Source: Sphingosinicellaceae bacterium (GTDB lineage Bacteria; Pseudomonadota; Alphaproteobacteria; Sphingomonadales; Sphingomonadaceae). From it: 64,000 nucleotides of DNA. Where the stretch lies: the NCBI GenBank assembly GCA_019285715.1, contig CP079108.1, positions 2,557,001 to 2,621,000 on the forward strand. Reading direction: 5' to 3'. Positions 59,316 through 64,000 of the stretch are shown here, piece after piece; the stretch's first letter is position 1; every line of letters begins with the position of its first letter. The position numbers and the translations under genes were made by a program. Below the pieces are notes generated by a model. The model worked only from the letters and a program-made list of their open reading frames with translations, did no database searches and was not told the DNA's origin.

Positions 59316-60656
59316 TTAGGTCAGCTTGCGGAGCTTTTCGACGTCCTTGGTGGTGACTTTCGACGGCGCCGAGCCGAAGCGCGCGGTGACGTAGTTTGCG
59401 ACCGCCGCAACCTCCTGGTCGGTGTAGGCGGCGCCGAACGACGACATGAAGACCTGGCCTTTCGGCCCGTTGCGACGGACGCCCGACATCACGACCTGGG
59501 CGACATTGACCGCGGTCGGGTCGTTGACGGCGCGAGCCCCGGTCAGCGTCGCCTCGTTGATCAGCGCACCCGAGCCGTCCCAGTTGTGGCAGCTCGCGCA
59601 GGCACCCTCGAAGATCGCCTTGCCGCGCGGATCGCCGTTGAAGCCGAGTTTGGCCGTAGCGGGGGCCGGGCCGGCGAGTTGGTCGGGGACGGCGTCGGTG
59701 TGGACCGCAGGCACGGTCTGCAAATAGGTGACGATCGCCGCGATGTCGGCCGGGTCGAGGTGGCGCAAGCTCATCTCGACGGCCTCGCCCATCGGGCCCG
59801 ACGCCGAGCCGCGGCCCTGCGCGTGCCCGGTCGACAGGAAGGAGGCCAACTCGGGCGCGGTCCATGCGCCGACGCCGGTCAAGCGGTCGCCACTGATGTT
59901 GTAGGCGTTCCAACCGGCCGCCATCGCGCCCGCGAACTTGCGGCGGTTGTCGAGGCTCTGGAACAGGGTGCGCGGTGTGTGGCACTCGCCGCAATGGCCC
60001 GCGGCTTCGACGAGGTAAGCGCCGCGGTTCCACGCCGGGCTCTGCTCGGGCACCGGCTTGAAATTGCCCTCGCGGTTGAACATCGCCGCCCACACCGCCA
60101 TCAGCGGGCGCTGGTTGAACGGGAAGGCGAGGTCGTTCGCCGGCACGACGTTGCGCACGGGCGGCAGCGAGAACAGGTAGGCCTTGATCGCCAGCACGTC
60201 CGCCTCGGCCAGCTTGGCATAGGCGGTGTAAGGGAACGCGGGATACAGCGGCTTACCGCCGCGGCCGACGCCGTGATGGACGGCTTTTACGAACTCGGCG
60301 TCGGTATAGCCGCCAATGCCGGTCGCACGATCGGGAGTGATGTTGGGTGCGTACAGCGTCCCGAACGGCAGCTTGAACGGCAGGCCGCCGGCGTACGGCA
60401 CGCCGCCACCCTTCGCGGTATGGCAGGCAACGCAATCAGCAGCTTGGGCAAGGTATTTGCCACGCGTCACGAGGTCGGCACCGGCGAGCGATGCCGGAAC
60501 TCCGGTCGGGGATGGCCCAGTGTAGGCGGCGAGTTCGACCGGCGTACCCTTGGCAAAGGCGCTCGCACCGGGGCCGAAGACGGTCCAGCCGGTGAACGCC
60601 GCGCCGGCCACCGCGGCGGTGGCTCCGGCGATCAGCAGGATGCGCCAGACCCTCAT
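59316..60656 (-). CDS. three-haem cytochrome c subunit of a dehydrogenase
   Basis: A 446-residue periplasmic or membrane-anchored cytochrome of the alcohol/gluconate/isoquinoline-dehydrogenase type. Signal-anchor at the N-terminus (RILLIAGATAAVAGAAFTG), then three haem motifs: CVACH, CGECH and CASCH, each in its own domain. It takes electrons from the adjacent molybdenum hydroxylase and delivers them to the respiratory chain. ATG 60656 overlaps the stop of the large subunit as ATGA. Confidence 0.93.
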   Translation of the reverse strand: MRVWRILLIAGATAAVAGAAFTGWTVFGPGASAFAKGTPVELAAYTGPSPTGVPASLAGADLVTRGKYLAQAADCVACHTAKGGGVPYAGGLPFKLPFGTLYAPNITPDRATGIGGYTDAEFVKAVHHGVGRGGKPLYPAFPYTAYAKLAEADVLAIKAYLFSLPPVRNVVPANDLAFPFNQRPLMAVWAAMFNREGNFKPVPEQSPAWNRGAYLVEAAGHCGECHTPRTLFQSLDNRRKFAGAMAAGWNAYNISGDRLTGVGAWTAPELASFLSTGHAQGRGSASGPMGEAVEMSLRHLDPADIAAIVTYLQTVPAVHTDAVPDQLAGPAPATAKLGFNGDPRGKAIFEGACASCHNWDGSGALINEATLTGARAVNDPTAVNVAQVVMSGVRRNGPKGQVFMSSFGAAYTDQEVAAVANYVTARFGSAPSKVTTKDVEKLRKLT

Positions 60657-62824
60657 GCCTTGAGCAATTTGCGGTCGATCGGCATGCGCGTCATCTGCAC
60701 GCCGGTCGCGGCATAGACGGCATTGGCGACGGCGGGCTGGACGACGACCGTGCCGGGCTCGCCGATGCCGCCGGGTGCCTCGGTGCTGGGGATAATGTGG
60801 ACCTCGATGCGAGGGGTCTCGTTGATCCTGAGCATGCGGTAGTCGTGGTAATTGCTCTGCTCGACGCGGCCCCTGGCAAGGGTGATGTTGCCGTGGAGTG
60901 CCGCCGTCAGGCCGAAAATCATGCCGCCCTGTAACTGCGCCGCGATGGTGTCCGGGTTGACGATGCTGCCGCAGTCGACCGCCACCGTCAGCCGGCTGAC
61001 ACGGACCTCACCGTCCTCGTCGACCGCAACCTCGGCGACGCAGGCGATGAAGCTGCCGAATGCGGACTGCAGGCACACGCCGCGCCCCGACCGTGCCGGC
61101 AAAGCTCCGCCCCATCCGGCCTTGGCGGTCACGAGGTCGAGCACGCCGAGCGCACGCGGGCTGTGGCCGAGCAGGCTGCGCCGGAACGCGACCGGGTCGG
61201 CACCAGCTTCTTTGGCCAGCCGGTCCATGAAGCATTCGGCCGAGAAGATGTTGCTGTTCGGCCCGACGCCGCGCCAGAAGCAGGTGTCGACGCCGACGGG
61301 CTCGTGGCGGACGTAGTCGAGGTGGAAGTTGGGCAGGTCGTAGGGCAGCTCGGTCGCACCATCGACGGCGTCGATGTCGATGCCATCCTTAAACGCCGGC
61401 GGCAGGAATCGGGCGATGATCGCCGAACCGACGATGCGCTGGCTCCACGCGACGGGCTTGCCGTTCTCCAGCCGCGCCGACATGCGGTTGTGATACACTG
61501 GGCGGTACGTCGAGCGCGCGATGTCCTCCTCCCGGGTCCACACCACCTTGACCGGGCCGTCGACCTTCATCGCGATGCGGACCGCCTTGCCGATGCCGTC
61601 GACCTCCAGCCGTCGCCCGAAGCCGCCGCCGATGAGGTGGTTGTTGAGCTTGATCTGGTCGACCCGGAGGCCGGTTTCCTTGGCCGCGATCCGCACCGCG
61701 TTGGTCGCGACCTGGGTCCCGACCCAAAGCTCGCAGCCGTCGGGGCGGACGTGGACGGTGCAGTTCATCGGCTCGAGCGCGGCGTGCGCGAGGAAGGGCA
61801 GTTCGTAGCGCGCCTCGATGAGGCCGTCGCCGCCGAGCTTCGCCTGGTCGCCGGTCTTCTTGACGGTGACCCCCGGCTTGTCGCCTGCAGCCGCCAATGC
61901 CTGCCAGATCCCGTCGGAGTCGACAGCGGCGTTGGCACCTTCGGCCCACTCGATGACGAGGGCGTCGAGGCCCTGCTTCGCTGCCCACATGTGGTCGCCG
62001 ACGACCGCCACCATGTCGTCGAGCACGACCACCTGCCGCACGCCCTTGACCGCCAGCGCCTGGGTCTGGTCGACGTGCGCGACCTTGCCGCCGAGGACCG
62101 GGCTGCAGGCTAATGAGGCGAACTTTACGCTTATCGGCATTGCGTCGATACCGTAGACGGCCTTGCCGTTGACCTTGTCGGCGGTGTCGAGGCGCTTGGC
62201 CGGGGTCCCGAGCAGGCGGAAGGCGCTGGCCGGCTTGAGCAGCGGGTTGGCCGGCGGGGTCATGCCGGAGGCGCGGTCGACGAGGCTGCCGTACTCCGCC
62301 TTGCGGCCGGAGGCGTCGTGGTACACCACCCCTGCCAAAGTCCTACAGCTTGTAGGATCGACCCCCCAGCCCTTGGCGGCAGCGCCGACCAACAGTGCGC
62401 GGGCGCTCGCCCCGGCCTTGCGCATCGGCAGCCACAAAGCACGGATCGAGGTCGAGCCGCCGGTCATCTGGATCTGGAAGATCGGGTTGCCATACTTGGC
62501 GTCGTCGGGCGGCGCTTCCTCGAGCCGGACATGGTCCAGCGTCACGTCGAGCTCCTCGGCGATCAGCATCGGGATCGAGGTGTGGGTGCCCTGCCCCATC
62601 TCGACCTGCGCCATGACCAGCGTCACGAGCCCGTCGCGTCCGATGCGGATGAAGGCGTCGGGCGCGAACACTCCGGGCGTCCCCGTGCCGGCGGCATCGG
62701 CGTGGCCGCGCGGAAAGCTGACCGCGACCAGCAGCCCGCCGCCGACCGCCGCACCGGTCTTGAGCAAGCCGCGCCGCGATAGCCCGCCGGAAAGGCCGCC
62801 GGAAAGGATCGCCGGCACCGTCAT
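60653..62824 (-). CDS. molybdopterin hydroxylase large subunit (IorB-like)
   Basis: A 723-residue molybdenum-containing hydroxylase subunit, xanthine-oxidase family, of the isoquinoline 1-oxidoreductase type. Tat leader [15 protein letters not shown], then [65 protein letters not shown], and the catalytic Glu in [15 protein letters not shown]. The substrate, likely an aldehyde or N-heterocycle, is not determinable. Start ATG 62824 overlaps the stop of the 2Fe-2S subunit (ATGA). A chaperone for the cofactor is not seen in the window. Confidence 0.93.
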   Translation of the reverse strand: MTVPAILSGGLSGGLSRRGLLKTGAAVGGGLLVAVSFPRGHADAAGTGTPGVFAPDAFIRIGRDGLVTLVMAQVEMGQGTHTSIPMLIAEELDVTLDHVRLEEAPPDDAKYGNPIFQIQMTGGSTSIRALWLPMRKAGASARALLVGAAAKGWGVDPTSCRTLAGVVYHDASGRKAEYGSLVDRASGMTPPANPLLKPASAFRLLGTPAKRLDTADKVNGKAVYGIDAMPISVKFASLACSPVLGGKVAHVDQTQALAVKGVRQVVVLDDMVAVVGDHMWAAKQGLDALVIEWAEGANAAVDSDGIWQALAAAGDKPGVTVKKTGDQAKLGGDGLIEARYELPFLAHAALEPMNCTVHVRPDGCELWVGTQVATNAVRIAAKETGLRVDQIKLNNHLIGGGFGRRLEVDGIGKAVRIAMKVDGPVKVVWTREEDIARSTYRPVYHNRMSARLENGKPVAWSQRIVGSAIIARFLPPAFKDGIDIDAVDGATELPYDLPNFHLDYVRHEPVGVDTCFWRGVGPNSNIFSAECFMDRLAKEAGADPVAFRRSLLGHSPRALGVLDLVTAKAGWGGALPARSGRGVCLQSAFGSFIACVAEVAVDEDGEVRVSRLTVAVDCGSIVNPDTIAAQLQGGMIFGLTAALHGNITLARGRVEQSNYHDYRMLRINETPRIEVHIIPSTEAPGGIGEPGTVVVQPAVANAVYAATGVQMTRMPIDRKLLKA

Positions 62825-63276
62825 GACGCTTTGGCCGCCCGCTTGATCGCGTCGCGGATGCGGACGTAGGTGCCGCAGCGGCAGATGTTGCCCGCCATCG
62901 CGGCGTCGATGTCGGCGTCGTCGGGCGCGGGGATCGCGGTCAGCAGCGCGGCCGCGGACATGATCTGCCCCGACTGGCAATAACCGCACTGGACCACTTC
63001 GAGATCGAGCCACGCGCGCTGCACCTTCGCGCCTGCCGGGGTCGCGCCGACCGCCTCGATGGTGGTGACCTTGCGACCGGCAATCGAGCCGATCGGTAGC
63101 AGGCACGACCGTACCGCCTGCCCGTCGAGATGGACCGTGCATGCGCCGCACTGCGCGATGCCGCAGCCGAACTTGGTGCCGGTCAGCCCGAGCACGTCGC
63201 GCAGCGCCCACAGCAGCGGCATGTCGTCGGTCGCATCGACCGTCCGCACCTCGCCGTTGATATTGAGCTCAGCCAA
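62821..63276 (-). CDS. 2Fe-2S subunit of the molybdenum hydroxylase (IorA-like)
   Basis: A 151-residue electron-transfer subunit. Plant-type ferredoxin cluster cysteines are in [19 protein letters not shown] with a fourth in RSCLLP; the second 2Fe-2S cluster is in [12 protein letters not shown] and [15 protein letters not shown]. It has the usual SmallSub fold length. First gene of the three-gene operon (2Fe-2S, molybdenum subunit, cytochrome c), each overlapping by ATGA. Confidence 0.95.
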   Translation of the reverse strand: MAELNINGEVRTVDATDDMPLLWALRDVLGLTGTKFGCGIAQCGACTVHLDGQAVRSCLLPIGSIAGRKVTTIEAVGATPAGAKVQRAWLDLEVVQCGYCQSGQIMSAAALLTAIPAPDDADIDAAMAGNICRCGTYVRIRDAIKRAAKAS

Positions 63277-63408
63277 TGCGGATCCTCACGCGGACACGGG
63301 CGCAAATGTTACGCCTGTGTAGCATGTCGGCCCGGCTCCGTTCCGAGTCAATCGGGCGTTCGTATTCGTACAGTCGGTTGGTCGGCCTCGCGAACCTGCT
63401 GAGCGCCG

Positions 63409-64000
63409 CTAGTGACGCGTCGCCTTCGCTGCGCCCTGCAGCGCACCCCGACGACCCGGCGCTTCGACGAGCGCGGTCCTGAAGTTCGCCAGCGCAGCCT
63501 GCCGCTGATCCAACTTGAGGTAGAGCTCGCCGAGCTGCTCGCGCGCCGGCACGATCGGGCCAGGCGTCAGCGGCAGCTTCTCCAGCGCATCCTCCTCGTC
63601 CGCTGCCACGGTCAGGGCGGCGATCGCCCCGGCACTGTCGCCCGCCGCCGCCGCCCGCCAGCCCTCGGCAGACTTGAGCAAGGCGTCGACCTGCGGCGCC
63701 CAATACGCATCGCCTGCGGCGCGGACGGCATCGCTGCACAGCTTGAGCTGCGCAATGTCGGAGTCGGCGGAGACCGGGTTCGGCCCGCGCAGGCGGCCGA
63801 GCGCCCGGGCCCACCAGACCAGGGCGGCGACTTGCGGGGCCGATCCGGGCAGCGGCGTGAGCTCGGCCGCGGTCTGCCAGTCGCGGCTCTCGACCGCCAG
63901 CCGCACCGTCATGGCGTTGCCCGCGTAGCCCACCTTGAACACCTTCGCCGGGAGCGGCCCGAGGCGCGCCAGGCTGGCGACGACCTGCCTGGCATCGCTG
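63409..64000 (-). CDS. tetratricopeptide-like protein, 3' part
   Basis: An open frame runs off the right edge of the window; 196 codons are seen. The visible part is helical and Ala/Leu-rich, with repeats such as REQLGELYLKLDQRQAALANF near the C-terminus, typical of TPR modules. A GTG/ATG inside (63942, 63912) could be misread as a start, but the frame continues upstream without a stop. No catalytic motif. The true start lies outside the window. It is separated from the hydroxylase operon by 132 bp. Confidence 0.7.
   Translation of the reverse strand, partial: SDARQVVASLARLGPLPAKVFKVGYAGNAMTVRLAVESRDWQTAAELTPLPGSAPQVAALVWWARALGRLRGPNPVSADSDIAQLKLCSDAVRAAGDAYWAPQVDALLKSAEGWRAAAAGDSAGAIAALTVAADEEDALEKLPLTPGPIVPAREQLGELYLKLDQRQAALANFRTALVEAPGRRGALQGAAKATRH

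Overview
The window is GC-rich (apart from one AT-richer kilobase), gene-dense DNA of an alphaproteobacterium, most likely order Sphingomonadales. Pointers are a PEPxxWA-CTERM protein, an alphaproteobacterial-type LexA box (GTTC-N7-GTTC), a bacteriophytochrome with an HWE-type kinase, NodT-type outer-membrane lipoproteins and many genes joined by ATGA or GTGA overlaps. No rRNA, tRNA, CRISPR array, prophage or intact insertion sequence was seen. The mobile-looking DNA is small palindromic and intergenic repeats.

Layout. 1-6.6 kb: end of an unidentified gene, BolA and monothiol glutaredoxin, a membrane protein, hemF facing the cytochrome bc1 operon petA-petB-petC, a small cysteine peptide and apt. 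6.6-9.3 kb (minus): a small membrane protein, ychF, pth and rplY. 9.4-15.9 kb: a LexA-controlled Y-family polymerase, then minus-strand genes for a phosphoesterase, lipid kinase, a frameshifted SDR, a DUF2945 protein and a TelA pair. 16-18.5 kb (plus): acyl-CoA ligase and PEP-CTERM protein. 18.5-25.9 kb: transglutaminase-like protein and a 5-oxoproline locus (DUF2891, DUF979, DUF969, 5-oxoprolinase). 26-35.3 kb: MdtABC-like RND pump with its outer-membrane factor. 35.3-39.2 kb: Tat-exported tyrosinase, FCD regulator and aldose epimerase. 39.2-48.4 kb: a signalling island with GGDEF protein, AT-richer 1-kb gap, small membrane peptide coupled to an EAL protein, TPR histidine kinase, single-domain response regulator and bacteriophytochrome. 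48.4-55.6 kb: TetR repressor, operator, a 130-aa unknown protein and a second tripartite RND pump. 55.6-59.2 kb (minus): glycosyltransferase, DUF2141, multi-TM protein and polysaccharide deacetylase. 59.3-64 kb (minus): three-haem cytochrome c with two-subunit molybdenum hydroxylase, and the 3' part of a TPR-like gene.

How the parts work together. The two RND systems each carry adaptor, permease(s) and outer-membrane lipoprotein, and only the second has a visible local repressor. The signalling island joins red-light sensing to c-di-GMP synthesis and breakdown, which suggests but does not prove light or stress control of lifestyle. The molybdenum hydroxylase would pass electrons through its 2Fe-2S subunit to the three-haem cytochrome. 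The most novel-looking items are the 34-codon membrane peptide overlapping the EAL gene, a diverged intergenic element present twice beside the stop codons of minus-strand genes, a palindromic repeat that supplies the start region of an outer-membrane lipoprotein gene, and a degenerate receiver domain paired with a free-standing receiver.
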